Assembly: GCF_013179575.1 (NCBI RefSeq)
Contig: NZ_JABMCQ010000014.1
Coordinates: 1-43,320 of the forward strand
Source: Sphingobacterium shayense
GTDB lineage: Bacteria; Bacteroidota; Bacteroidia; Sphingobacteriales; Sphingobacteriaceae
Direction: 5' to 3'
Length of the DNA: 43,320 nt
The notes beneath the pieces are model-generated. The model saw nothing but the letters and a program-made list of their open reading frames with translations. It had not been told where the DNA came from and did no database searches. Positions 1 through 8,178 of this stretch are shown one piece after another (position 1 is the stretch's first letter; each line of letters opens with the position of its first letter). Made by a program: the position numbers and the translations under genes.

Positions 1-596
1 GTCTCACAGCAACGTTAGACAAAGAAAACCTTAGATTGCAGTCCGAGTTTTCTAAAAAAGAAAAACTACTAGAAAACTATGAGCGTCTAAACACACGAAA
101 AAGTAACCTCACTACACTCGAAAACCTATTCCGTGGTTCTGGCTTTGTAAACTATGTTTCAAGCATACATCTACAACGACTCTGTGAGATCGCTAACATA
201 CGATTCCATCGACTAAGTAAAAACAGGTTAAGCCTTGCAATAAATGACCAAAATGAATTCGAAGTTATTGACTTTCTTAACAACGGCCATCGTCGCTCAA
301 TAAAAACCCTTTCAGGGGGACAAAGTTTTCAAGCATCATTATGCTTGGCTCTAGCGCTAGCTGAGAACATACAGTCGCTAAACAAAGCCGATAAAAATTT
401 CTTCTTTATAGATGAAGGTTTTGGAACGCAAGATGCCGACAGTATAAATATCGTGTTCGAAACACTTCAATACTTACAACGGGAAAATCGCATCGTAGGT
501 ATTATCTCCCACGTAGATGAGTTAAAAGAGAAAATAAGCCGAGCTATAACTGTGGTCAATGATCCTGAACTAGGAAGCCAGGTTAGTTACAGTTAG
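1..596 (+). CDS. sbcC: SbcC-like exonuclease ATPase subunit, C-terminal part (5' truncated by window)
   Basis: C-terminal ATPase half of an SMC/Rad50-like protein. The frame is open from base 3 to the window edge, so the gene starts upstream. Visible are the ABC signature LSGGQSFQASLCLALALAE (about bases 309-365) and the Walker B stretch FFFIDEGFGTQD with the D-loop, followed by the switch-region histidine (IISHVDEL). A charged coiled-coil-like stretch precedes them. SbcC with SbcD forms a Mre11/Rad50-type nuclease that cleaves DNA hairpins and blocked ends. The partner sbcD would be expected upstream, outside the window. ispD follows 9 bases after the stop. The family call is firm; the subfamily (SbcC versus another Rad50-like ATPase) rests on the C-terminal part alone. 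Confidence 0.85.
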   Translation, partial: LTATLDKENLRLQSEFSKKEKLLENYERLNTRKSNLTTLENLFRGSGFVNYVSSIHLQRLCEIANIRFHRLSKNRLSLAINDQNEFEVIDFLNNGHRRSIKTLSGGQSFQASLCLALALAENIQSLNKADKNFFFIDEGFGTQDADSINIVFETLQYLQRENRIVGIISHVDELKEKISRAITVVNDPELGSQVSYS

Positions 597-605
597 CTCG
601 GAAAA

Positions 606-1307
606 ATGGTAACTTCGAAGATGATGAAAAAATATGCAATTATTGTAGCTGGAGGAACTGGAAGCCGTATGGGCGGTGAACTACCTAAACAACTCCAAAA
701 TCTAAATGGCAAGCCGATACTCATGCACACAATAGAAAAATTTGCTAACTCCAAGAGCAATCCGATAATCATTGTAGTGCTTAATGAGTTGATGAACGAG
801 AAATGGACTGAACTGTGTGGGATACACGATTTCAATGTTCCCCATAGCGTAGTATTCGGGGGACAAAGTAGATTTAAAAGTGTCCAAAACGGATTAAAAG
901 AAATCCAATCGCTAGAAGAGCTTAATATCAATAACGCGTACATTGCAATACATGATGCTGCGCGCCCACTAATCACCAGCGCATTAATCGACAAGTGTTT
1001 TGATTCAACAAAAATAAATGGTGCGACTGTACTTGCTGTCACTAGTAATGACTCCGTGCGCAAAGGGAGCTCCACGCTGAACGAAACTGTCGATAGAGAT
1101 TTAGTGTGGCTGGTGCAAACACCACAAACCTTTAGAGGTGATATACTAGAAGAAGCATTCAGACAGAAAGAATCCCCCTCATTTACCGATGACGCTTCAG
1201 TTGTAGAAAAATTAGGCTATCCAATTTATCTAATTCAAGGGGATCATAAAAATATTAAAATCACCTATCCTGAGGATATAAAGATAGCCCAATTATTTTT
1301 GCCTTAA
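606..1307 (+). CDS. ispD: 2-C-methyl-D-erythritol 4-phosphate cytidylyltransferase
   Basis: Transfers CMP from CTP to MEP, the third step of the non-mevalonate isoprenoid pathway, in the cytosol. The N-terminal nucleotide-binding loop AGGTGSRMGGELPKQ and the HDAARP motif are both present, as is a late VVEKLG...VQG-like C-terminal section (here DASVVEKLGYPIYLIQGD). Length (233 aa) is normal. Start is uncertain: ATGs at 606, 621 and 624 are in frame, and homologues usually begin MKKYAIIVAGG, which favours 621 or 624. It follows the sbcC stop by 9 bases, so it is probably co-transcribed with it. No ispF is fused or adjacent. Confidence 0.95.
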   Translation: MVTSKMMKKYAIIVAGGTGSRMGGELPKQLQNLNGKPILMHTIEKFANSKSNPIIIVVLNELMNEKWTELCGIHDFNVPHSVVFGGQSRFKSVQNGLKEIQSLEELNINNAYIAIHDAARPLITSALIDKCFDSTKINGATVLAVTSNDSVRKGSSTLNETVDRDLVWLVQTPQTFRGDILEEAFRQKESPSFTDDASVVEKLGYPIYLIQGDHKNIKITYPEDIKIAQLFLP

Positions 1308-1327
1308 ATAATGTAATGTCTAAGCGA

Positions 1328-1480
1328 TTAAACGCTACCTCGAATAACCCGTAACAGAATAGCTATAACGGCAATTACCAATAACACGTGGATAATACCA
1401 CCTGTAGCATATCCGCCGAAAAAACTCACGGCCCAAATTATCACTAGGATAACGGCAACTAAATAAAGAATATTTCCCAT
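1328..1480 (-). CDS. Lmo0937-type small membrane protein (50 aa)
   Basis: A 50-residue protein starting MGNILYLVAVILVIIWAVSF, a single hydrophobic segment, a Gly-rich turn (FFGGYATGG), a second hydrophobic stretch (about residues 29-43) and the basic end RVIRGSV. This matches the small DUF5670/Lmo0937 family, which is widespread in Bacteroidota and Firmicutes and often stress-associated; its function is unknown. A longer reading in another frame over the same bases gives no membrane-protein pattern, so this frame is preferred. It lies 92 bases downstream of the PhnP-like gene on the same strand, with no clear Shine-Dalgarno. Confidence 0.75.
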   Translation of the reverse strand: MGNILYLVAVILVIIWAVSFFGGYATGGIIHVLLVIAVIAILLRVIRGSV

Positions 1481-1572
1481 AACTTTTCAAATTGATGTAT
1501 GTTGTTTCATTAAAATCTATTAAAACAACAGTCATCTCCGAGGAAATGTTTTTAAATCTTTAAGATTTCTAG

Positions 1573-2346
1573 TTATATGTCGAGTATTAGACCATCATAG
1601 GCGAGCAAAATACCCTCAGGAAGCCGTTTTTGAATTTCATCGTGTTTTCCAAAACGGTGACTAATATGAGTAAAATAAGTTGTAGTCGCTCCAATCTCCT
1701 GGGAAAAATCGATAGCCTCGTCTCTCGTCAAATGAGAAATATGAGGCTCTTCTTGCAGTGCATTGACTACCAAAATTTGAACCCCCTTCAAAAGTGATTT
1801 AGATTCTGATGAAATGGTCTTTGCGTCAGTAATATAGGCAAAATCCCCCATTCGAAAACCTATAACCGGCATTTTATAATGAAGTACTTCTATAGGCATC
1901 ACGCTCAGATTACCTATACGAAATGGCTCTCCTTTGGAAATTTGTCGTAATTCTAATCGGGGAACTCCAGGGTATTTAATTTCTCCAAAAGCATAATAAA
2001 ACTCTCTTTTTAATGCAGCATGAGTCTCTTGTGTCCCATAAATTGGTATGGACTGCTGCTGTTGATAATTAAATGCCCGCACGTCATCCATCCCAGCAAT
2101 GTGATCTTTGTGCGAATGGGTTACAAGTACAGCATCCAGTTGCTGAACATTCGCACGGAGCATCTGGTATCTAAAATCGGGCCCCGTATCAACAACAATA
2201 TTTAAATCTTCATATTGTATTAAGATCGATGTTCGCAGGCGTTTATCGCGCCTATCGTCGGATAAACATACCGAACATCCACACGCTATCACTGGGACAC
2301 CTTGAGAAGTTCCAGTACCTAAAAATGTAATTCTCAGATTAGGCAT
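1573..2346 (-). CDS. MBL-fold metallo-hydrolase, PhnP-like
   Basis: Metallo-beta-lactamase fold phosphodiesterase, 257 aa. The zinc motif THSHKDH is at about residues 76-82 and there are later histidines (YFTHISHRFGKHDE). The N-terminal GTGTSQGVPVIACGCSVC contains the Cys cluster seen in PhnP, which binds a structural zinc. PhnP hydrolyses cyclic phosphoribosyl phosphates in phosphonate breakdown, but no other phn gene is present, so in Bacteroidota this protein may do something else. Its start overlaps the stop of the upstream 88-aa gene by 8 bases, which implies translational coupling. Confidence 0.85.
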   Translation of the reverse strand: MPNLRITFLGTGTSQGVPVIACGCSVCLSDDRRDKRLRTSILIQYEDLNIVVDTGPDFRYQMLRANVQQLDAVLVTHSHKDHIAGMDDVRAFNYQQQQSIPIYGTQETHAALKREFYYAFGEIKYPGVPRLELRQISKGEPFRIGNLSVMPIEVLHYKMPVIGFRMGDFAYITDAKTISSESKSLLKGVQILVVNALQEEPHISHLTRDEAIDFSQEIGATTTYFTHISHRFGKHDEIQKRLPEGILLAYDGLILDI

Positions 2347-2605
2347 TTAACTTATTTAGTGTCTTATAAAACTCTTTCTTTTTTTCATCTAAACTACTGA
2401 TATCAATAGTCATACTTAAAAGTAGTTGAATTAATGACTGAATTTTAATCTCGAGATTAGAAAATCGGTTCACAACGATAACTTTTGTGTGTTGGAGCAC
2501 ACATGCGCCTGTTCTAAATGAACCTTTTTCATACCGTACCTTATACCCCAGGTCCGAAAAAAGATCCTCAATTTTCCCCAAATTATGTTGTGTAAATGCA
2601 ATCAC
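2339..2605 (-). CDS. small conserved-looking protein of unknown function (88 aa)
   Basis: I do not recognise a named family. The protein begins MIAFTQHNLGKIEDLF, has a central basic/aromatic segment (YKVRYEKGSFRTGACVLQ), a beta-like KVIVVNRF stretch and a helical Lys/Asp-rich end. It is soluble, with no signal peptide or membrane segment. The 8-base overlap with the PhnP-like gene downstream and its position 58 bases after the glycosyltransferase stop place it in the same operon. The tight coupling suggests that it works with, or is dosed against, the metallo-hydrolase; that is inference. Confidence 0.7.
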   Translation of the reverse strand: MIAFTQHNLGKIEDLFSDLGYKVRYEKGSFRTGACVLQHTKVIVVNRFSNLEIKIQSLIQLLLSMTIDISSLDEKKKEFYKTLNKLNA

Positions 2606-2663
2606 GTCTTTAAATTTCTGACAAAATATAAAACTTTATTTACTTTATCGCTCACGATCCAGG

Positions 2664-3659
2664 CTATTTTTTCAACACTACTTTTTCCACATAATGGCTA
2701 ATAAATCCTATTCCATACGCGCATAATTGAATGTAAGCCGCTATAACAGACAACCCCGCGATCCGTAGGCTTCTAGTTTTCGTTAAGGAATGTAAAAATA
2801 AAAGTAACGTATATATAACGACCGACGTACATCCTAAAATGCTTAAAAAAGAAAATATATTATTATGGCCTTTAAACATAACATTTATCGCCACACAGAA
2901 AAATAGCGCAGCAAGTCCCATGACGAAAACTGCTGGCAAAGTGTGCACCAATTTTAATTCATTCGGGAAGAGTTGATATATATCGATCCTCCCTCGACCG
3001 AACGACTGTGTTTGGTAAAAAAACTGGACAAAAGTAGCTCGTCGCTTATGGTAGACAAATGCATCTGCAATGAGTCCAACGCGAAAACCAGATTCGATCA
3101 TCCGTATACTGAATTCTATGTCCTCTGAGCGTCGTGACAACTTAAATCCGCCTGTTTTTTCATACACTTCGCGCGAAATTCCCATGTTAAAACTGCGGGG
3201 GTGGAAGGCACCAACATGACTTTTATTTCCCCTAATTCCACCTGTGGTAAACGGACTTGTCATAGCGTACGATATAGCTTTCTGAATGGGCGTAAATGAT
3301 TCATGCGCCGCATCAGGCCCGCCGTAAGCGTCTAAATTTTGCGCAGATATCCCTTGAAGCACACGGTTTAGATAACACTCAGGAACGATAATGTCAGAGT
3401 CAAAAACAATGAACCAATCGCCTTTGGCCCTTGCAAAACCATCATTTCTGGCGAAACCCTGTCCTTGGTTATCTTTACGGCAATAGCAAATGTCTAGCCT
3501 GTCCTTGTATCCTTCAACAACACTCTTCGCAGGTATATTTGAACCATCTTCAATCACGATCACTTCAAAATTAGTATAGCTTTGCCTCGTCAACGAATCA
3601 AGCATTTCGTCAATTTCTTGCGGTCTGTTATAAAGAGGAACAATAATTGAAAAAAACAT
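2664..3659 (-). CDS. family 2 glycosyltransferase with C-terminal membrane segments
   Basis: GT-A fold inverting glycosyltransferase, 331 aa. N-terminus SIIVPLYNRPQEIDEMLDSL, then EDGS near residues 38-40 and the metal-binding DSD at about 87-89. A later SRRSEDIEFSIRM stretch is typical of the acceptor/catalytic region. Three hydrophobic segments at the C-terminus anchor it to the inner membrane. I chose the ATG at 3659 rather than one 18 bases upstream because MFFSIIVPLYN matches family starts, and because it leaves a 1-base gap after the previous stop instead of an overlap. The product is probably a cell-envelope glycan or glycolipid; substrate unknown. Confidence 0.85.
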   Translation of the reverse strand: MFFSIIVPLYNRPQEIDEMLDSLTRQSYTNFEVIVIEDGSNIPAKSVVEGYKDRLDICYCRKDNQGQGFARNDGFARAKGDWFIVFDSDIIVPECYLNRVLQGISAQNLDAYGGPDAAHESFTPIQKAISYAMTSPFTTGGIRGNKSHVGAFHPRSFNMGISREVYEKTGGFKLSRRSEDIEFSIRMIESGFRVGLIADAFVYHKRRATFVQFFYQTQSFGRGRIDIYQLFPNELKLVHTLPAVFVMGLAALFFCVAINVMFKGHNNIFSFLSILGCTSVVIYTLLLFLHSLTKTRSLRIAGLSVIAAYIQLCAYGIGFISHYVEKVVLKK

Positions 3660-3660
3660 A

Positions 3661-4608
3661 TTATAACACCTTCTCAATATGGTATTTGTTGCGTTCAGTT
3701 GCGTTCCGTGACAATAATTCAGCGATAAAACCGGTCAAAAACAACTGTGTCCCAATCAATATAGCTACCAACGACAGATAGAATAACGGCTGATCCGTCA
3801 CATTCCTATAAACTGTACCGTGCGCAATACTGATCAGCTTTTCTACGATAAGATAAATCGTGATTACAAAACCTACAAGGAAGCTTAATACGCCAATAGC
3901 GCCAAAAAAATGCATAGGACGTTTTCCAAATTTCCCAACAAAAAAAATGGATAAAAGATCTAGGAATCCTTTGATAAATCTCCCCGGACCAAACTTAGTT
4001 GTACCATATTTTCTCGGGTAGTGTTGTACGACCTGCTCTTGAATATTTGTAAATCCCGCCCATTTAGCAAGTACCGGGATGTATCTGTGCATTTCGCCAT
4101 AAACCTCGACACTTTTCACCACGGCTTTCCTGTAGGCTTTCAAACCACAGTTAAAATCGTGTAGATTATGGATCCCAGACATACTTCGGGTCACCGAATT
4201 AAATAGTTTTGTTGGAATAGTTTTTGTCGGTGGATCGTATCGTTTCTGCTTCCAACCGGAGACTAAATCCGCACCATTCGCGATTCTCTGATACAGTTCC
4301 GGAATTTCGTCAGGGCTATCTTGCAGATCGGCATCCATCGTAATGACAACGTCCCCCTCCGCTGCAGCAAATCCTACGTTTAAGGCTGCCGATTTTCCAT
4401 AATTTCGACGGAACTTAACCGCAGAAATCTCTGAATGAGATTCCTTTAATTTTTCAATAACGTTCCAAGAAGAATCGTTACTCCCATCGTCAATCAAAAT
4501 AATCTCGTAGGTAAAATTATGTTGATGCATGACACGACGGATCCAATCGGTTAACTCTGGCAAAGATTCTTCCTCATTGAATAAAGGAATGACTACTGAT
4601 ATATCCAT
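3661..4608 (-). CDS. DPM1/GtrB-like family 2 glycosyltransferase
   Basis: 315 aa with the dolichol-phosphate-mannose-synthase-like layout: ISVVIPLFNEEESLPEL at the start, DDGSNDSS near 41-48, DADLQD (metal site) at 92-97, a conserved DFNCGLKAYR at about 151-160, and two C-terminal membrane helices (about 233-257 and 275-298). Such enzymes usually charge undecaprenyl phosphate with a sugar (GtrB, ArnC). It is immediately followed by a second GT2 gene, so the pair may build and transfer a lipid-linked sugar; that is inference. An intrinsic-terminator-like hairpin ends 14 bases before its start codon. Confidence 0.88.
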   Translation of the reverse strand: MDISVVIPLFNEEESLPELTDWIRRVMHQHNFTYEIILIDDGSNDSSWNVIEKLKESHSEISAVKFRRNYGKSAALNVGFAAAEGDVVITMDADLQDSPDEIPELYQRIANGADLVSGWKQKRYDPPTKTIPTKLFNSVTRSMSGIHNLHDFNCGLKAYRKAVVKSVEVYGEMHRYIPVLAKWAGFTNIQEQVVQHYPRKYGTTKFGPGRFIKGFLDLLSIFFVGKFGKRPMHFFGAIGVLSFLVGFVITIYLIVEKLISIAHGTVYRNVTDQPLFYLSLVAILIGTQLFLTGFIAELLSRNATERNKYHIEKVL

Positions 4609-4610
4609 AT

Positions 4611-4646
4611 GAAATAAAAAAGAGGGTATTCGGTTAGAGATACCCT
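4611..4646 (-). terminator. intrinsic terminator inside the gene cluster
   Basis: On the minus strand a 7-bp stem (AGGGTAT/ATACCCT, bases 4623-4629 with 4640-4646) with a 10-base loop is followed by a run of six T, then ATTTC. It lies between the DUF4199 stop (4670) and the glycosyltransferase start (4608), so it would end or attenuate transcription from the upstream genes just before the GT2 pair. Confidence 0.7.
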
Positions 4647-4669
4647 ACTTAAAGTGCTATTAATTCAAA

Positions 4670-5302
4670 TTAAAGATTCTCTTGCGATAATGCATCTGCG
4701 TTATCACTAGACGCATTTGGTACATTTAAGAACCCTGGGCGCTCACGCTTAAGGATCGCGGCAAGTATTAACGCGAAGACAAAATACATAATCAAGCTTA
4801 TGGCAAGGCCTTTTACTGTTTGACCTATCGAGAAGCCTTTTAATGAATCTCTCGTTTGTTCTAATTCTGCAATCTGACTATCAATAAGGTCTTCGTCCGC
4901 CCCCAACCCCTCCATTGTCTCAATCGTCATATTAATTGTTTTGTCAAAAATAACCTGCTGTGGCTCCGGATCCACTAGGTTAAATATTGCCCCGCCGATA
5001 CTAGAAATAATGACAGCAATAGCAAGCATTACAAATATACCTTTCAAAGCTTGGCTAAAATTCCAAAAACCACCAGCTGCCCGCCGTAACAAAACAGAGA
5101 AATAGGCTGAAAGGCCAATCATGATTAAAAAAGTTAACCCACCAGTGATCATCGAACTCGTCTTAAAATCCGTACTATTCATCAGTACATATAATGAAAC
5201 GATACTAATAACAAGCGCAATTATACCGAGATAAATACCAAATTTAATTCCTTCGGATTTTACTTCCTGACTTGGAAATGAAGTGTTAAAGTCTTGACTC
5301 AT
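4670..5302 (-). CDS. DUF4199 family membrane protein
   Basis: 210 aa with four hydrophobic segments: about residues 22-42, 52-73, 88-108 and 163-186. Between the third and fourth is a soluble loop rich in Glu/Asp. This pattern, and the GIKFGIYLG start of the first helix, match DUF4199, a Bacteroidota membrane family of unknown function often seen beside GT2 genes. The gene begins 4 bases after the stop of the unknown 222-aa protein, so both belong to the dihydroorotase-like operon. The charged C-terminal tail (about 25 residues) is probably cytoplasmic. Confidence 0.85.
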   Translation of the reverse strand: MSQDFNTSFPSQEVKSEGIKFGIYLGIIALVISIVSLYVLMNSTDFKTSSMITGGLTFLIMIGLSAYFSVLLRRAAGGFWNFSQALKGIFVMLAIAVIISSIGGAIFNLVDPEPQQVIFDKTINMTIETMEGLGADEDLIDSQIAELEQTRDSLKGFSIGQTVKGLAISLIMYFVFALILAAILKRERPGFLNVPNASSDNADALSQENL

Positions 5303-5306
5303 CTTA

Positions 5307-5975
5307 TTATTTATTAAAGTTTACAATAATTTGGTAAATAGCTGTGTCAAACGACGGGTTAATAGATGCCGCTTTAAATTCGGCGATCTGTTGTTCCGTA
5401 GGATCCAATTCGCTAAAAAATGAGACCAACGGATAAAACAATTCTTTAAGGTCATCTTGATAAGATAAACTTGTCGCAACTTTACTAATCTCCCCGTAAG
5501 AACTGTCTACTAATATTTGATTAGCAATAACCTGTTCATAAATCGCATACTCATCTTGGAATTCATCCTCCTCGATCAATAAAAATTCTTTAAGATAGTC
5601 ATCCAATGATGGTTCTACCTCATCATCCGCGCATTCTCTAAGATATAAAAATATATTTAACAGTTCGGTACCTCGATCAATTGTTTCTTCTTCAATTGCT
5701 TCCCACTCTGGAGAATCAAGATAATCTTCTTCCAACTTTTGCACATCTTCGGCAAAAAAATTCACCATGAGTAGGTCAAAACTAACTTCACGTAATTCTT
5801 CGAACTTTTGGTGATCGTCAAACGTCGCATCAAGTAACGACACCTTTTCCATAAATGACGCTTCATGTTCAAACGCTTTTGTTAAATCTGCAATGATTTC
5901 CGCAGCGTCAATATTTTCTGACTGTGCATAAGAGTTAATACCACCAAAAAGTGCCTTTTTTACTTTTACATCCAT
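5307..5975 (-). CDS. acidic protein of unknown function (222 aa)
   Basis: I do not recognise a domain. It is very rich in Asp/Glu and predicted helical, with no signal peptide or membrane segment, and starts MDVKVKKALFGGINSYAQSE. A patch of consecutive acidic residues (around DDEVEPSLDDYLKEFLLIEEDEFQDE) lies in the middle. It is packed between the dihydroorotase-like gene (3-base gap) and DUF4199 (4-base gap), so it is translated from the same message. A scaffold or regulatory partner of one of them is possible but not shown. Confidence 0.75.
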   Translation of the reverse strand: MDVKVKKALFGGINSYAQSENIDAAEIIADLTKAFEHEASFMEKVSLLDATFDDHQKFEELREVSFDLLMVNFFAEDVQKLEEDYLDSPEWEAIEEETIDRGTELLNIFLYLRECADDEVEPSLDDYLKEFLLIEEDEFQDEYAIYEQVIANQILVDSSYGEISKVATSLSYQDDLKELFYPLVSFFSELDPTEQQIAEFKAASINPSFDTAIYQIIVNFNK

Positions 5976-5978
5976 AAT

Positions 5979-7256
5979 CTATAAGTTTTCGACCAATTGG
6001 CCATGATTAATTACCGCTCGAACTTTACCTATTAAAGTTTGTCCAAAAACAGGACTATTTGCACATTTTGACTTATTTGTGCTCGTATCGTATACCCACT
6101 TCTGGTTTCTGTCAAAGATAACTAAGTTTGCTGGACTTCCCGCCTCACAAGTTGGCACTTCTTTGCCCACGACTTGACGCGGTCCTATCGAAAGTTTTTG
6201 AACAATTTCTTGATCTGTCAATCCCGCTTTCACTAAAAACGGTAACGCGGTTTGTAGCCCAACTATTCCATATTTTGCAATCTGAAATTCCACATTTTTA
6301 AATTCAATCTCATGGGGCGTATGCTGAGATACTATTGCGTCGATCGTACCATCCCTCAACCCTTTGATCAGCGCTTTAAGATCCTTCTTAGTACGTAAGG
6401 GAGGTGACACTTTGAAGTGACTGTCAAATCCCATTACTTCCTGATCTGTGTAGACCAAGTTATGTGCTGCCACGTCACAGGTAACTTTGATGCCTTTTGA
6501 TTTTGCCCTTTTTATAAGTTCGACCGCCTCATGCGTGGATATACTGGTAAAATGTATCGGAGCCTCGTTGTATTCGGCCAAAAATAAATCACGAGAAATC
6601 ATCAATGATTCGGCCAAATTAGGCACTCCTTTCATCCCCAAATACGTGCTAACATCCCCCTCGTTCATTTGGTTATCGGCAGCAATGGAATCATCTTCTG
6701 CAAACGCGATTATTAATCCATCAAATCCCTTTGCATAAAGTAAAGCTCGGCCCATTAGACCTGCCTGCTGCACGCTATGATTTCCATCGCTGAACGCAAT
6801 AGCCCCAACGGATTGCATATCATAAAGTTCAGCGAGTTCTTTACCTTCAGTTTTACGGCTTATCGCTCCAATCGGATAAACATCGACGATATTATTTTTC
6901 GCCGTATTTACAATAAGTGACACTTCCGAACGGCTATGAATTGGCGGATTAGTATTCGGAAACACCGCAACAGCAGTAAATCCGCCAGCAACAGCAGCAG
7001 CCGTTCCTGTCGAAATATCTTCTTTCGTTTCTAACCCCGGTTCACCAAAATTAGCATGCAAATCAAAGAATCCAGGGCCTACCGAACAACCGGTAGCATC
7101 GATTTGATATACTTTGCCAATTTCATGCTTAATTTTTTTGTCTATTCGACTAATATTTCCCTTTTCAACTAAAATATCGACGATCTCCCCGTTTTTAGAA
7201 TGACCGGGCAATACAAGAGTAGCAGAAGAAATTAAAATATTATTCATAGATTTCAT
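5979..7256 (-). CDS. pyrC: dihydroorotase-like amidohydrolase, probably catalytically degenerate
   Basis: 425-aa amidohydrolase-fold protein aligning along its whole length with type I dihydroorotases (GPGFFDLHANFGEPG, FPNTNPP, AFSDGN, STHEAVELIKRAK, SPPLRTKKD, DGTIDAIVSQHTPHE). Several residues needed for zinc catalysis are changed: the HxH pair is H67-A-N69, the family HCED histidine is replaced in AFAED (around residue 185), and the catalytic Asp of TDHAPH is Gln 311 (SQHTPH). This resembles the non-catalytic pseudo-dihydroorotases that partner aspartate transcarbamoylase in some bacteria. Start may be the ATG at 7247 (MNNILISS). First gene of the minus-strand operon; the pyr function is inferred. 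Confidence 0.8.
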   Translation of the reverse strand: MKSMNNILISSATLVLPGHSKNGEIVDILVEKGNISRIDKKIKHEIGKVYQIDATGCSVGPGFFDLHANFGEPGLETKEDISTGTAAAVAGGFTAVAVFPNTNPPIHSRSEVSLIVNTAKNNIVDVYPIGAISRKTEGKELAELYDMQSVGAIAFSDGNHSVQQAGLMGRALLYAKGFDGLIIAFAEDDSIAADNQMNEGDVSTYLGMKGVPNLAESLMISRDLFLAEYNEAPIHFTSISTHEAVELIKRAKSKGIKVTCDVAAHNLVYTDQEVMGFDSHFKVSPPLRTKKDLKALIKGLRDGTIDAIVSQHTPHEIEFKNVEFQIAKYGIVGLQTALPFLVKAGLTDQEIVQKLSIGPRQVVGKEVPTCEAGSPANLVIFDRNQKWVYDTSTNKSKCANSPVFGQTLIGKVRAVINHGQLVENL

Positions 7257-7458
7257 TTATTCAAATAAGTATGTGGTATGTTAGGGAAAATAAAATACAA
7301 GGTAAAGCCAGCTCAAGGCAGGAAAAATGTTGATTTTTTTCGATAGAAAAACCAATGAAATATGGCGTGAGTGCATCCAAAACTGCGAGCTGTTTCATTG
7401 AAAAACAAATGTACAAAATAAATTGGTAGCCCCCTTTTAAAAAATAATGTTTTTCAAA

Positions 7459-8025
7459 CTATTCTCCCCAGGCATAGCTATCAATTTGGATATCACACAG
7501 CGAGAGTACGCGATCAATAACTGTTGCAGCTAAATCCTCCATCGTTTTAGGTTGACTATAGAACGACGGGCTCGCTGGGCAAATAATTCCACCTGCTTGC
7601 GTTACTAATCCCATGTTCTGTATATGTATCGAACTTAAAGGCGTTTCTCTTGTAAGTAAAACAAGTTTACGTCGTTCTTTTAAAACAACATCCGCCGCAC
7701 GAGTCGTTAAATCAGAAGATATTCCATGCGCAATACGCGCTAAGGTCCCCATTGAACAAGGACAAACGATCATCGTATCGTAATTAGCGGATCCGGATGC
7801 AAAAGGAGCCATAAAGTCTTGTTTGTTATAAAAATCGAACGGATAATTATTAAAACTCGACGTCTCTAATTCAAACTTCCAAACCTCTTTCGCATTATCG
7901 GACATTATAATACCAACATGAGCTATCTGTTCAGATAGCTTCGTTAGTTTGTCCAATAGCACTTTCGCGTAGATTGAACCACTGGCTCCAGTAATTGCAA
8001 CAACGACTTTTTTCTTTTGCACCAT
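7459..8025 (-). CDS. ubiX: flavin prenyltransferase UbiX
   Basis: Attaches a dimethylallyl group to FMN to make prenyl-FMN, the cofactor of UbiD-type decarboxylases; acts in the cytosol. 188 aa, the usual size. Motifs are clear: VVVAITGASGSIYAK at the N-terminus, CPCSMGTLARIAHG, LTTRAADVVLKERRKLVL and LLTRETPLS, then PASPSFYSQPKTMEDL. No ubiD is in the window. A terminator hairpin ends 20 bases before its start codon, so its promoter must overlap or lie inside the upstream RNA region, or it depends on read-through. Confidence 0.95.
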   Translation of the reverse strand: MVQKKKVVVAITGASGSIYAKVLLDKLTKLSEQIAHVGIIMSDNAKEVWKFELETSSFNNYPFDFYNKQDFMAPFASGSANYDTMIVCPCSMGTLARIAHGISSDLTTRAADVVLKERRKLVLLTRETPLSSIHIQNMGLVTQAGGIICPASPSFYSQPKTMEDLAATVIDRVLSLCDIQIDSYAWGE

Positions 8026-8044
8026 ATTCTAAAACAAATCTAAC

Positions 8045-8074
8045 AAAAAAGGGTCGAATATAAATATTCGACCC
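8045..8074 (-). terminator. intrinsic terminator of the candidate 6S-like RNA
   Basis: Perfect 10-bp stem GGGTCGAATA/TATTCGACCC (8051-8060 with 8065-8074), 4-base loop, then TTTTTT on the minus strand. Confidence 0.85.
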
Positions 8075-8176
8075 TACATCTACCTATGAAAAACATGCCC
8101 TTGGGGAGGGCAATACAAAAGTACCCTTTACTTTAGTATCTACCAATATCAAAATAGTTTTTCTAGTAACTTGTAG
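8045..8176 (-). ncRNA. candidate 6S-like RNA
   Basis: Minus-strand RNA of about 130 nt with 6S architecture. A closing stem pairs 8172-8176 with 8074-8078. It continues as 8164-8166 with 8084-8086 and a perfect 7-bp GAAAAAC/GTTTTTC stem (8157-8163 with 8088-8094). A large central bubble follows, carrying a 4-bp GC hairpin on its 3' side (8097-8111). The apical arm has ATAC/GTAT (8136-8139 with 8113-8116) and AAAGTA/TACTTT (8129-8134 with 8118-8123). A terminator directly follows. A TAGTATTTG box at 8179-8187 ends 3 bases before the closing stem, where a start site would fall. 6S RNA sequesters housekeeping RNA polymerase; Bacteroidota versions (6S-Flavo) are short. Family assignment is by structure only; an attenuator leader for ubiX is the alternative. 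Confidence 0.55.
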
Positions 8177-8178
8177 AA

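Noticed and set aside
1335-1535. 66-residue reading frame on the minus strand
   Set aside because: It has a mixed composition with no domain pattern and overlaps the Lmo0937-type gene, which fits a known family.
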